Assembly: GCA_025360005.1 (NCBI GenBank)
Contig: JANYDA010000017.1
Span: 56,534-120,533, forward strand
Direction: 5' to 3'
DNA: 64,000 nucleotides
DNA from: Fibrobacteria bacterium
Lineage (GTDB): Bacteria; Fibrobacterota; Fibrobacteria; UBA11236
The notes below the pieces were generated by a model. The model saw nothing but the letters and a program-made list of their open reading frames with translations. It had not been told where the DNA came from and did no database searches. A program made the translations under genes and the position numbers. Shown in pieces: positions 1 to 7,854 of this stretch (the stretch's first letter is position 1; each line of letters begins with the position of its first letter).

Positions 1-676
1 GCGGCTTCCCGCCATCGGCTTTGCCATCCCACTCCACTTGGTGCATTCCCGCGCCCAGCTTGCCGTCCAGGATGGCGGCCACGCGCCTGCCGCGGAAGTC
101 GGAAACATAAACCTGAACCCGTTGGGCTTTGGCCAAGGTGAAATCCAAGGTCCGCAGGGAACCTCGCATCCGTTCCACGGGTCCGGAAGCGGAGGCCTCC
201 CCGCTAGAGCGCAATCCCGTGGTCAGGTTTTGGGTCAGGGTGGTTTTCTTCCCGAAAGGGGACCAGGCTTCCGCCACGATCAAGCTGTCGATGAGATCGG
301 CCGCAGCCGCCATCGGTTTGGAGGGGGAAAGGCTCACGTTCAAATCGGCGATCAGTTGCGCGCCTGAATCCTTGCTTTCCCCGATGTTGGGGGCCATGGC
401 CCAAACGATCATCTCATCGCCGGCACGGCGGAGTTGCGGCGCGAATTGGGACCAGGGGCCGGCAGCCGGGGCCGTGCTGGCCACCGCAGCCATGCCTGCC
501 TGGGGGGACAATTTCAAACGGAGCTTCACCGCTCCAAGCGGTTCCCGGGCGGGAACCTGATAGATACGGATGCGGGCCGATCCGGCGGGATTGGAAAACT
601 GTACGTCCACATCCATGCCATGCCCCAGCGCCATGGCCGCCGTCAATGCCGTTATCCCCAGCAATCCTGCCCGCAT
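1..676 (-). CDS. Secreted protein with FlgD-like C-terminal segment, 3' end cut by the window edge
   Basis: This frame is open from an ATG at 676 to the window edge (225 codons, no stop seen). A good ribosome binding site (GGGAGGGA) lies 6-13 nt upstream. The protein opens with a short hydrophobic signal (MRAGLLGITALTAAMALG). The middle is a beta-rich stretch I do not recognise. The last visible 50 residues resemble the FlgD Ig-like tail of surface proteins: a 'VQVYVSDFRGRRVA' strand followed by 'GMHQVEWDGKADGGK'. I infer an exported protein; its function is unknown and the true C-terminus lies outside the window. Confidence 0.75.
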   Translation of the reverse strand, partial: MRAGLLGITALTAAMALGHGMDVDVQFSNPAGSARIRIYQVPAREPLGAVKLRLKLSPQAGMAAVASTAPAAGPWSQFAPQLRRAGDEMIVWAMAPNIGESKDSGAQLIADLNVSLSPSKPMAAAADLIDSLIVAEAWSPFGKKTTLTQNLTTGLRSSGEASASGPVERMRGSLRTLDFTLAKAQRVQVYVSDFRGRRVAAILDGKLGAGMHQVEWDGKADGGKP

Positions 677-1047
677 ATAATCCCTCCCACATTGCATCCG
701 GACGACCGGATACATATGTCTTTCGGACTTTTACTTCTCAATGAGTGACACGCTTCCGATAATTTGATCCCGATCCGGCCGTCCGTGTTTCGATTTTTTG
801 GAAAAAGGAGACCGGGGCCGCAAACACGCTGGTAAGGCAAGATCCAGCCTCTAGCCGTAGACCGGTTTCCACGCTTGCCACCCGGCACAATGGAAGAAAC
901 ACCGAATCACCCGGGGCGTCCAGGATTCAAACTGGGATCCGCGATCGGGGCCGGGATGGCGTATTCAGCCTTATTGTAAGAACCAATCCGGAGCCCGGTT
1001 GGGGCCAAATGCGTACGGCATTATTAAGCGTTTATGGGGGGCCACGA
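677..1047. other. Divergent intergenic region
   Basis: This 371-bp gap separates two divergent secreted-protein genes. A perfect hairpin (ATCCGG, loop ACGA, CCGGAT; 696-711) sits in the presumed leader of the minus-strand gene, 20 nt from its ATG. I see no convincing reading frame, RNA gene or strong sigma-70 promoter in the rest. Confidence 0.4.
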
Positions 1048-2757
1048 ATGAACCACTGGAAATATCTATTGCTGGGCGTGTTGACGACGGGAGCGGCCAT
1101 GGCGCAATTGACCTATTCGGGTTGCGCTCCCCTCCAGGCTTCGGATTTCCAGGCGACGGAGCTGGTGAACCGGCAAGGCACCAACGGAGCGGCGGCGGAT
1201 CCCGGTTTGTCGGAACCCACGCGCATGGACGTGCAGGTAGTCAATAAAGGCGGCGTTTACGACCATTCCAACATCTTCTACGTGGAACGCCTGGGCAACG
1301 TCAAGTATTACGACGGCGTTACCAAGAAGGTCACCTTGATGGCCAAGATCAATGTCTGGGGGAAGATCGACAACGGCTTGATGGGGATAGTGCTCCATCC
1401 GGACTTCGACAATAACCATTGGCTTTATCTCTGGTTTTCCCCTAACCAACTGATTGGCCAGAACCGCCAATTGCAGCTCAACCGTTATACCGTAAAAAGC
1501 GATAACACCCTGGACATGGCCTCGGAGAAAGTCCTGATCAAAATCCTGGCCGGTAAGACGGATAATTACCACAGCGGCGGACCCATGACCTTCGATGCCT
1601 ACGGCGATCTGTGGGCGGCCGTGGGCAACAACAGCGTCGATCTGGATCCGACCGCCTGCAGCGCGGGCAATAACGTGCTTTCCAAGACGGATAGCTCCGC
1701 CAGCGCAGAATGGGGCCCTTCCAACACGGCCAGTTTGCGGGGAGGGTTTTTCCGCATTCATCCCGACAGTTCGGACAAAGGCTATTCGGTGCCGCGCGGG
1801 AACTTCGGCGAATACTGGGCGGACCAATTCGATAAACAGGGCAAGACGGCCCTGGCGGCCCAATACCGGGATCCCAAGAAGGTTTTGCCGGAAATCTATA
1901 TCAAGGGCGAGCGCAGCAATTTTTCCATCGCCGTGCATCCCACCAAGCGCTGGCTGGCCTGGGGCACCGTCAATTATGCCAGCGTGAACGACGAGTTCAA
2001 TATCACCAACCACCCCATCTTCACCGGCTTCCCCTATTTCCACAACAACAACTTGCAGACCTGCAATAACGGCCAGGTTGCCGCCACCCCCAAGAACAAT
2101 TCCCCGCTCAACAGCGGCGTGGTGGATTTGCCGCCTGCCATTCCGGGCTCCATCAACAACCTGGTGAACGTCTCCATCGGAGGGCCCATCTACAGCTTCG
2201 ATCCCAGCCTGAATTCGGAGGTGAAGTTCCCGCCCCATTTCAACAATAAATGGCTGGTGGCGGGATTCCGCGGCGGCATGTGGGCGGTGACGGTGGATAC
2301 CAATACCTTGGCGGTGACGAATACCTTGAAGGTGGACAACGGGATTTTCAGTTCGCTCCCTATTCGCAACTTCATCGGAGCGAAGTACGGCAAGGATGGA
2401 GCCCTGTACATGCTGAACTATGACGGCTATTACAACCAGGCCGTCAATCCCGGCGTCACACGCGTCATCTACAAGGGCAGTTGCAAGGTGGCGGTGGACG
2501 TTAAGGCCGAACCCGCGGCGGAAGCCTACCAGAAAATCTGGTTGTCCCAGACGGATCTGAAGGTGGGCGAGAAGGGTGAACACAGCTTCAGCCTCTTCGA
2601 CCTATCCGGCCATAAGGTTTACCAGGCCCGCGGCAAGGAAGGCGCCGACTATGTATTCGCCGCCTTGGCCGCCAAATCCGGGCTCAAGCCGGGGGTTTTC
2701 GTGGTCAAGGTGGAAACGCTGCAAGGGCCGTTCGTGAGGCGGATTTCCCTGCTCTGA
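1048..2757 (+). CDS. Secreted PQQ-dependent sugar dehydrogenase-like beta-propeller with T9SS-like tail
   Basis: A 569-residue exported relative of soluble glucose/sorbosone dehydrogenases (GSDH family), which oxidise aldose sugars with PQQ. Family landmarks are 'GLMGIVLHPDFDNNHWLYLWFSP' near residue 110 and a 'YHSGGP' segment carrying the His expected next to PQQ. I start at the ATG at 1048 because it has a GGGGGG ribosome site 8 nt upstream and yields a clean signal peptide (MNHWKYLLLGVLTTGAAMAQ); an in-frame ATG at 1009 would bury that signal. The last 60 residues ('FSLFDLSGHKVYQ' to 'RRISLL') look like a T9SS sorting domain. This is the first of four propeller dehydrogenase-like genes in the window. 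The substrate cannot be told from sequence. Confidence 0.85.
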   Translation: MNHWKYLLLGVLTTGAAMAQLTYSGCAPLQASDFQATELVNRQGTNGAAADPGLSEPTRMDVQVVNKGGVYDHSNIFYVERLGNVKYYDGVTKKVTLMAKINVWGKIDNGLMGIVLHPDFDNNHWLYLWFSPNQLIGQNRQLQLNRYTVKSDNTLDMASEKVLIKILAGKTDNYHSGGPMTFDAYGDLWAAVGNNSVDLDPTACSAGNNVLSKTDSSASAEWGPSNTASLRGGFFRIHPDSSDKGYSVPRGNFGEYWADQFDKQGKTALAAQYRDPKKVLPEIYIKGERSNFSIAVHPTKRWLAWGTVNYASVNDEFNITNHPIFTGFPYFHNNNLQTCNNGQVAATPKNNSPLNSGVVDLPPAIPGSINNLVNVSIGGPIYSFDPSLNSEVKFPPHFNNKWLVAGFRGGMWAVTVDTNTLAVTNTLKVDNGIFSSLPIRNFIGAKYGKDGALYMLNYDGYYNQAVNPGVTRVIYKGSCKVAVDVKAEPAAEAYQKIWLSQTDLKVGEKGEHSFSLFDLSGHKVYQARGKEGADYVFAALAAKSGLKPGVFVVKVETLQGPFVRRISLL

Positions 2758-2930
2758 TAGTCCCGTTGCATGCCTTCCGTTAGCTCACGGGAGGCTGGTT
2801 CTCTCCCGCCTATCGCTATCGCTTCGGCTTCTCCCATAAAGCTGCGATGGGTATCGCATACAGGGACTCCTCCGGCCGAAAACCGGCCTCGCCATCATAG
2901 AGTACCACTCCGGCTGGGAATTTTTTCCGG

Positions 2931-2969
2931 CAGCCGGCTTCAATTTCCTAAGGGCTTTGAAGTCGGCTG
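2931..2969. repeat. Long imperfect hairpin
   Basis: The arms CAGCCGGCTTCAA (2931-2943) and TTGAAGTCGGCTG (2957-2969) pair with one G-T wobble across a 13-nt loop. The hairpin lies between the convergent stops at 2757 and 3035 and could help end transcription from either side. No U-tract follows it on the minus strand. Confidence 0.5.
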
Positions 2970-2996
2970 GCTTCTAGAATAAGTAGGCCGCGGATT

Positions 2997-3022
2997 GAAA
3001 CCTTCCCCGCCGGGAAGGTTTC
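2997..3022 (-). terminator. Probable terminator hairpin of the reductase operon
   Basis: Perfect 11-bp arms (GAAACCTTCCC and GGGAAGGTTTC) flank a CGCC loop, 13 nt past the stop of the small minus-strand gene at 3035. No U-run follows, so this is a strong transcript-end hairpin rather than a textbook intrinsic terminator. Confidence 0.55.
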
Positions 3023-3034
3023 CGGGACGGGAAT

Positions 3035-3604
3035 TCAGCTCAAGCGCTTGATGAAACCCGCCAGATCGAATGCGCCCTTGGCGCTGACCTGCACGGAAAA
3101 ACGCTGGCGCGGATCGGTGGGATGCTCCAGGGAGAACGCGTTATCGCCGAACGCTTTCGCCAGAACCTTGGCCAAATCCGGTTTCACCGCTTCCAGAGTG
3201 GCCGGGGTATTGGGCGCGGCGGCGCGGCTATTGACTATGAAACGGAGATCGCCGGCATTGAACTTAGGCTTATGCTTGAAACCGGCATCGTCTTCCAGGC
3301 GCTTGGCCACGCGCAGCAGGCCAAGCAGGCTGTTGCGGATTTTCTCCTCGTTGGCGCCATCCACTGGATGCTTATAATCATACAGCAATCCCAGGCGGCG
3401 GCCGGTGGCGTCCAGGGAATAGTTCACGTAATGGCCCACCAGCAAGGTCACCGGCCCGTCCGGCACATGCTTATAATCGGCCACGTCGATGAAGATTTCC
3501 GGCGCGTCCGGGATCCAGGTGCTGAACACCTTGAACCATTCGTCGGGCTCGGCCTCGGCTGGGTTCTCGAGATGGATTTTCCAATTCAGGTATTGCAGAT
3601 TCAT
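3035..3604 (-). CDS. Conserved hypothetical protein co-transcribed with nitrite/sulfite reductase
   Basis: A 189-residue soluble protein with no signal peptide, membrane segment or Cys motif; I do not recognise the family. It begins 17 nt after the reductase stop with a good ribosome site (AAGGGATAACG before the ATG), so the two are almost certainly one operon. The N-terminal half is rich in acidic and aromatic residues and contains 'PEIFIDVADYKHVPDGPVTLLVGHYVNYSLD'-type beta strands. Its C-terminus ends in 'FIKRLS'. A supporting role in the reductase's activity or assembly is inference from position only. Confidence 0.7.
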   Translation of the reverse strand: MNLQYLNWKIHLENPAEAEPDEWFKVFSTWIPDAPEIFIDVADYKHVPDGPVTLLVGHYVNYSLDATGRRLGLLYDYKHPVDGANEEKIRNSLLGLLRVAKRLEDDAGFKHKPKFNAGDLRFIVNSRAAAPNTPATLEAVKPDLAKVLAKAFGDNAFSLEHPTDPRQRFSVQVSAKGAFDLAGFIKRLS

Positions 3605-3621
3605 CGTTATCCCTTAATCCC

Positions 3622-5958
3622 TTAAGCCTTAGCGTCCGATTTGGCGAGCAGGCCTTCTTTGCCCTTGTTGGCGCCCATGCTCATGCGCAGATAGCAGCTA
3701 TGCGCCGCCTCGATGAACAACTGGGCTTCTTGCAGGCGGCGGCTGGTCTTCTCTTTGTCGAGCACGGCCCCGCGCTCTTCGTGCGTGTGGAAATAGAACT
3801 GCGCGAAGCGCGGACCCGCGAACGGATCGAAGAAGACCTGCGTATCGTAGAAACGTTCCTTGAACTCGGACATCACCTTATCCGCATCGTCCGAGATGTC
3901 GATGTTGTAGGCTTTGATGAGCCCCTGCGCCGCCAGCAGCATGGCCTTGTAGGCTTGCACGCCGGCGGTCTGCCAATCGCCGGAATCGAATTTGATCTGG
4001 GCGTCGAACACTTCCCGGTCGGCGGCCTTGAGCCCGAACTCGGTGAGCGAAACCACTTCGCCCGCGCATTCGCCCATGCCCTTGTCCTTCACGTTGTACT
4101 CGCGCACGCTGCCCCAGTCCGTATAGTAGGACTTGTCCTTGTCATAAGCGGGCACGGCGGCCACTTCCGCCAGGCTTTGCATGATGGCGGCCTTGCCGGT
4201 ACGTTCCACCCAGGCGCGGAATCCCTCGCCTTTCTGCTTGGCCTTGAGGTACATGTCCAAGAGCTTGTCCACCACGCCGGGGATGGCCTTGGAGGCGATG
4301 CCGCCCACGCCCAGGCCGTAGCTGCCGCCGTTGTTGATGAACTGGCCGCCCAATACCATCTGGAAATGCGGGACGATGTAGCCTCCCACGTTGCGGCTGA
4401 TGCCGTAGAAGCCGATATCGGCGATATGCTGCTGGCCGCAGGAGTTGAAGCAGCCGGAAACCTTGATGCGCAGGTTGCGTACGGCCTCGTCCATCTCCAC
4501 GAACTTGACGGCCAAGCGCGTACGCAGCTCGGCGGCCAGGCCGCGCGAAGAGGACACGCCCAGCTTGCAGGTATCCGTGCCCGGGCAAGCGGTAATGTCC
4601 ACGATGGAGGCCGCGCCGGCCTCGGCGAGGCCGATGGCCTTGAGATCCTTGTACACCTCGTAGAGATCGGCTTCGCTGACCCAGCGCAGCACGATGTTCT
4701 GCTCCACCGTGGTCCGCATGGTGTCCTTGACGTACTTGCGCGCGACGTCCGAAAGCGCGCGCGCCTGGTTGGAGGTGATGTCGCCCATGGGTAACGTCAC
4801 GGTCACGGTAAGGAAGCCCTCCTGCTTCTGGGGATACACGTTGGTGAGGCACCAGAAATCGAAAGCAGGGTCGTCCGTCTTGGGAATGCCTTTGCCTGCC
4901 GGACCGTTTCCGGTCCGCGGGCGCAAGGGTTTCTCCTCGAACTTGGGCAAGGTGGCCAGGAATTCCGTCCAGCGCGGATCGTGGGGGAGCTTGGCGCGCT
5001 CTTCCAGCACTGCCGCGCGGAACTTGTCGATGCCCATATCGGCCACCAGGAACTTGATGCGGGCGCGATGGCGCTTCTTCTTCTCGCCCAGGCGCGCATA
5101 CACGCGGCACACCGCCTGGGTCAGGGCCAGGACCTCCTCTTCCGGCACGTAGTCGGAGAAGAGCTTGGCATCGTAGGTCACCGCGCCCAGGCCCCCGCCC
5201 ACTACGTACTCGAAGCCGCGCTTGACGGTCCCGTCCGGCTGCGGCCTGGCCACGGCGGTCAGCCCCAGGTCATGGATGTTGGTGAGGCCGCAGGGATTGT
5301 GCTTGCAGCCCGAGAGCGCGATCTTGAACTTGCGGCCGAAGTCCTGCACGTCCGGATGGCCCAGCAGGTACTTGAATACGGCATTGGCATAGCCGGTCAC
5401 GTCGAAGGCTTCCTCTCGGCAGACGCCCGCGATGGGGCAGGCTGTCACGTTGCGGACCGAGTTGCCGCAGGCCTCTCGCGTGGTGATGTCCACGGCGGCC
5501 AGGCGGCGGAACATGGACGGGCAGTTCTCGATATGGATGTAGTGGAGCTGGATGTCCTGGCGCGTAGTAACATGCAAGATACTGTCGGAATATTCCTCGG
5601 CAAGCTCCGCCATCACGTCCAATTGCTCCGCGCTCATGCCACCCCAGGGCAGCTTGATGCGTTCCATGCCGGGCGCGTCCCACTTGGTCTCCGGTCCCTT
5701 GTTGAGATCGGTGGGAAACGGAATGTTGCGCATCTCGGCTCCGTCATGGCGATGGCCGTTGTCGTAGCGCTGACCGTAGGCGCCCATGCGCAGGCGGGTC
5801 TCCGCGAACACGCGATCCTCGATCTTGCCCTTCTTCTTAAGCACGATGTCGGTTTCAAAGTTGTCGATATCCTCGCGCCACTTGGGGTCGAGGCGTTCGG
5901 AGAGGGTTTTCTTCCAATGCTGGGCGGATTCGGATGTGACCAAGTCTAAATCTTTCAT
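3622..5958 (-). CDS. Nitrite/sulfite reductase hemoprotein with C-terminal helical extension
   Basis: A 778-residue siroheme/4Fe-4S reductase of the assimilatory nitrite/sulfite family, which makes a six-electron reduction in the cytoplasm. The C-terminal half carries the canonical cluster ligands: 'TACPGTDTC' near residue 470 (C-x5-C) and 'SGCFNSCG' near 510 (C-x3-C). The N-terminal half also has cysteines at the matching places: 'TACPIAGVC' near 175 and 'SGCKHNPCG' near 220 (C-x4-C). After about residue 615 comes a roughly 160-residue helical tail, not part of the core fold and possibly HEPN-like. Sequence does not decide between nitrite and sulfite. The start ATG has no ribosome binding site and sits about 10 nt from a TATATT box, so the mRNA may be nearly leaderless. 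Confidence 0.9.
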   Translation of the reverse strand: MKDLDLVTSESAQHWKKTLSERLDPKWREDIDNFETDIVLKKKGKIEDRVFAETRLRMGAYGQRYDNGHRHDGAEMRNIPFPTDLNKGPETKWDAPGMERIKLPWGGMSAEQLDVMAELAEEYSDSILHVTTRQDIQLHYIHIENCPSMFRRLAAVDITTREACGNSVRNVTACPIAGVCREEAFDVTGYANAVFKYLLGHPDVQDFGRKFKIALSGCKHNPCGLTNIHDLGLTAVARPQPDGTVKRGFEYVVGGGLGAVTYDAKLFSDYVPEEEVLALTQAVCRVYARLGEKKKRHRARIKFLVADMGIDKFRAAVLEERAKLPHDPRWTEFLATLPKFEEKPLRPRTGNGPAGKGIPKTDDPAFDFWCLTNVYPQKQEGFLTVTVTLPMGDITSNQARALSDVARKYVKDTMRTTVEQNIVLRWVSEADLYEVYKDLKAIGLAEAGAASIVDITACPGTDTCKLGVSSSRGLAAELRTRLAVKFVEMDEAVRNLRIKVSGCFNSCGQQHIADIGFYGISRNVGGYIVPHFQMVLGGQFINNGGSYGLGVGGIASKAIPGVVDKLLDMYLKAKQKGEGFRAWVERTGKAAIMQSLAEVAAVPAYDKDKSYYTDWGSVREYNVKDKGMGECAGEVVSLTEFGLKAADREVFDAQIKFDSGDWQTAGVQAYKAMLLAAQGLIKAYNIDISDDADKVMSEFKERFYDTQVFFDPFAGPRFAQFYFHTHEERGAVLDKEKTSRRLQEAQLFIEAAHSCYLRMSMGANKGKEGLLAKSDAKA

Positions 5959-5967
5959 AGTGGGGTA

Positions 5968-5973
5968 AATATA
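5968..5973 (-). promoter_or_regulatory. Candidate -10 box of the reductase operon
   Basis: TATATT on the minus strand (within GCTATATTTACC) ends 9 nt before the reductase ATG. With usual spacing, transcription would start 0-4 nt before the ATG, matching the lack of a ribosome site. The same GCTATATT string precedes the genes at 7855 and 17918. Confidence 0.4.
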
Positions 5974-5975
5974 GC

Positions 5976-5987
5976 AACGGGCCCGTT
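5976..5987. promoter_or_regulatory. Perfect 12-bp palindrome, candidate operator
   Basis: AACGGGCCCGTT is perfectly self-complementary and covers the -10 to -35 spacer of the putative reductase promoter, a typical place for a dimeric repressor. No regulator gene is adjacent. A hairpin (AGGGG/CCCCT, about 6001-6018) lies just upstream. Confidence 0.4.
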
Positions 5988-6272
5988 AATTCCTAGTGAA
6001 TGGAGGGGATTTAAGCCCCTGGGTAAGTTTCTCCGATGGTATTTTCATTTTTTGTGGCCTTTTTTGTTCTAATTCGCCATTTATTTGTCGTCCAAATTCC
6101 TACTGTTCAAATATGTTAAAGGCTGTTTGAGTTGTTGGATAGTTACGGGAAAGCACCCAAAATCTCCAAGGTCGTCCCTCCGATTTAACCACACGATGTT
6201 TGAACGCATTTCCTTTTTCCGATAGAATGTCCTTGAGCCCACCCGTGGGCGGGAATTCAAAGGTAAAGGACC
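5988..6272. other. AT-rich divergent intergenic region
   Basis: The space between the reductase and the divergent small membrane protein gene is noticeably AT-rich for this genome (for example 6040-6120), as expected for promoters. I cannot pick out a clear -35/-10 pair for the plus-strand gene, and there is no gene or recognisable riboswitch. Confidence 0.35.
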
Positions 6273-6605
6273 ATGGACGAATACGAAGAAGAAAGGATCA
6301 TGACTGCGCGCCGCATGGCGCGCAAGCTGGCCAGGAATACTTCCCGAAGCCGCACGGTGAGGAAGTTGCCGCAGTCCATGATCATCGTGCCCCGATCGGG
6401 CGGCAGGGCCTATCCCATCCGCTATGCGATCAACGCCAACAAACGCATGACCTACATCCTGTTATTGGGCGCCGTGCTGTGCGCGTATTGGTACGACGTG
6501 GACATAGACACCCTGACCATCGTGATGCGGACCGTGGGCCATGAAGCGCATGAGCATCTGCCCGGCGTGGATCTGGAACAATTGGGGTTCCCGGGACTAT
6601 CGTGA
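6273..6605 (+). CDS. Small single-pass membrane protein of unknown function
   Basis: A 110-residue protein with a strongly basic, Arg-rich N-terminal half (residues 8-55) and one membrane segment (about residues 62-76, 'MTYILLLGAVLCAYWY'). An acidic tail follows. The start ATG has an AAAGG site 5-9 nt upstream. By the positive-inside rule the N-terminus should be cytoplasmic. I recognise no family. It precedes the protease gene by 15 nt and may share its transcript. Confidence 0.6.
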   Translation: MDEYEEERIMTARRMARKLARNTSRSRTVRKLPQSMIIVPRSGGRAYPIRYAINANKRMTYILLLGAVLCAYWYDVDIDTLTIVMRTVGHEAHEHLPGVDLEQLGFPGLS

Positions 6606-6620
6606 TGTAATTTAACCTGC

Positions 6621-7772
6621 ATGCGCTTCTTTCCTCGCATGCTATCGTGGCCCCGGCCGGGCATCTCACCGCGGCTCTTCCTGGTTGCCGTGATGGTTGG
6701 GTGCCCGGCGGGCCTCTCATTCCCGGCCCCGGAAACCGGATCCGTTCCCGCCTCCCCCTTCCCCCTCGAAATCGAAAAAGCGCGCGTCGCCATCGCGGAT
6801 CTGCGCGTGTACCTGGACTTCGATGACGATCCCGCCACCTTCGCATCCTGGCCCCTGGACATGTACGGAAAGCGGCTGCCGCCGGATCAGATCGCCCGCG
6901 CGGCCCGGTTGGCGCTGGCGCTGTGGACAAGCGTGCTTCCCGACATGCGTTTCCGCTTGGTGCAAAAGGAATCCGAAGCCAACCTTTCCATCCGGTTCGG
7001 GAAATACCTCCGGTCCGGATTCGCGAATGCGGGAGGCCGATCCTTCCTGCCCGCGCATTGGTCTCGCTTGGACGGCGATTGCGGCAGGCGCCGGGAGAAC
7101 CGGAGGCCCGACGGCTCCGCGTGCCAAGAGTGGGAGCACAATATCATAGTGATGCAGGAGCAATGCTGGGCGGTACGCCGCGCGGACTTCCGGGGTAACC
7201 GGCAGGTTTATGGCTACTTCGCCTGGATTTTCGATCCGGCCAGGCCGCATTACCTTAAAGAGGGACGCTGCGTGACGGGATCCGATCCGGCTTTCCCATG
7301 GTCGGATTCCTGCGTGCCCTTCGCCGAGTCGCCTTACTTCGACTCCATCGCGGGCGCCGATCTGGCGGCCGTATTGGAGCATGAGTTCGGCCACACCCTG
7401 CTGGGCGAGCATACCCCCAGCCCGTACGAATGCGTCGATTATGCCCGGCGCCCCATCCTTTCCAAGGACAGCTGCGTGCGCCTGACGGAGGGAAGCTATT
7501 CCACCCTTTTCCCCGGCAACGGCGTAGACGGGTACTGGAACCGGCGCGGGATATTCGCCTTCGATGCCGTGCGGCTGAAGCGCAAAGGGTATCGCGTAAG
7601 TTACCCAAGGGCCAATGCGACCCTGGTGCTGGCCAGGCCGGACGGAGCCGCCTTCCGGACGGTCGATTGGGGGGAAGCGCAAAGGGCGATGATCTGGCCT
7701 CTGAGGGCCGGCGTGCTTTCGGCGGCGCAGACCGCACGGCAATGGTTCCTGGTGGATGTGGAATCAAAGTGA
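6621..7772 (+). CDS. Exported metzincin-like (matrixin-type) zinc metalloprotease
   Basis: A 383-residue protein with a hydrophobic N-terminal signal (about residues 15-33). It has the matrixin layout: an upstream 'ARLALALWTSVLPDMRF...ANLSIRFG' block near residues 93-128 and the zinc site 'HEFGHTLLGEH' near residue 254. This supplies all three His ligands and the catalytic Glu, but Gly falls one place later than in the consensus HExxHxxGxxH. At least seven cysteines downstream of the signal suggest disulfides outside the cytoplasm. I see no clear Met-turn. The start is uncertain: the ATG at 6621 has no ribosome site, and 6639 is an alternative. Confidence 0.7.
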   Translation: MRFFPRMLSWPRPGISPRLFLVAVMVGCPAGLSFPAPETGSVPASPFPLEIEKARVAIADLRVYLDFDDDPATFASWPLDMYGKRLPPDQIARAARLALALWTSVLPDMRFRLVQKESEANLSIRFGKYLRSGFANAGGRSFLPAHWSRLDGDCGRRRENRRPDGSACQEWEHNIIVMQEQCWAVRRADFRGNRQVYGYFAWIFDPARPHYLKEGRCVTGSDPAFPWSDSCVPFAESPYFDSIAGADLAAVLEHEFGHTLLGEHTPSPYECVDYARRPILSKDSCVRLTEGSYSTLFPGNGVDGYWNRRGIFAFDAVRLKRKGYRVSYPRANATLVLARPDGAAFRTVDWGEAQRAMIWPLRAGVLSAAQTARQWFLVDVESK

Positions 7773-7801
7773 CCCGCCGTGAAGCCCGGCAGCAGCTATG
7801 C

Positions 7802-7807
7802 TATATT
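7802..7807 (+). promoter_or_regulatory. Candidate -10 box before the membrane protein gene
   Basis: TATATT within AGCTATGCTATATTAGC, 48 nt before the ATG at 7855. It shares GCTATATT with the minus-strand boxes at 5968 and 17937. No matching -35 is evident. Confidence 0.3.
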
Positions 7808-7854
7808 AGCTACCCGTTTCTCATCAGAAATTCATAGGGAAAAGCAAAGCCGAC

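Larger units (their letters stand above)
2758..3034. other. Structured convergent intergenic region
   Basis: Two convergent genes end here. The 277 bp hold several inverted repeats: GGCCG/CGGCC around 2874-2888, a 13-bp-arm hairpin at 2931-2969 and a perfect 11-bp-arm hairpin at 2997-3022. A 13-mer, GCCATCATAGAGT (2891-2903), recurs at 29363-29375. I see no gene. Confidence 0.5.

Noticed and set aside
1066..2583. 505-codon open frame on the minus strand
   Set aside because: It lies wholly antisense to the sugar dehydrogenase gene, lacks a ribosome site and recognisable domains, and is explained by high GC at third positions.
2758..3034. Integron attC site or small RNA in the structured gap
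   Set aside because: GTTAGC-like bases occur, but the paired R/L boxes of attC are absent, and no promoter-terminator pair defines an RNA gene.
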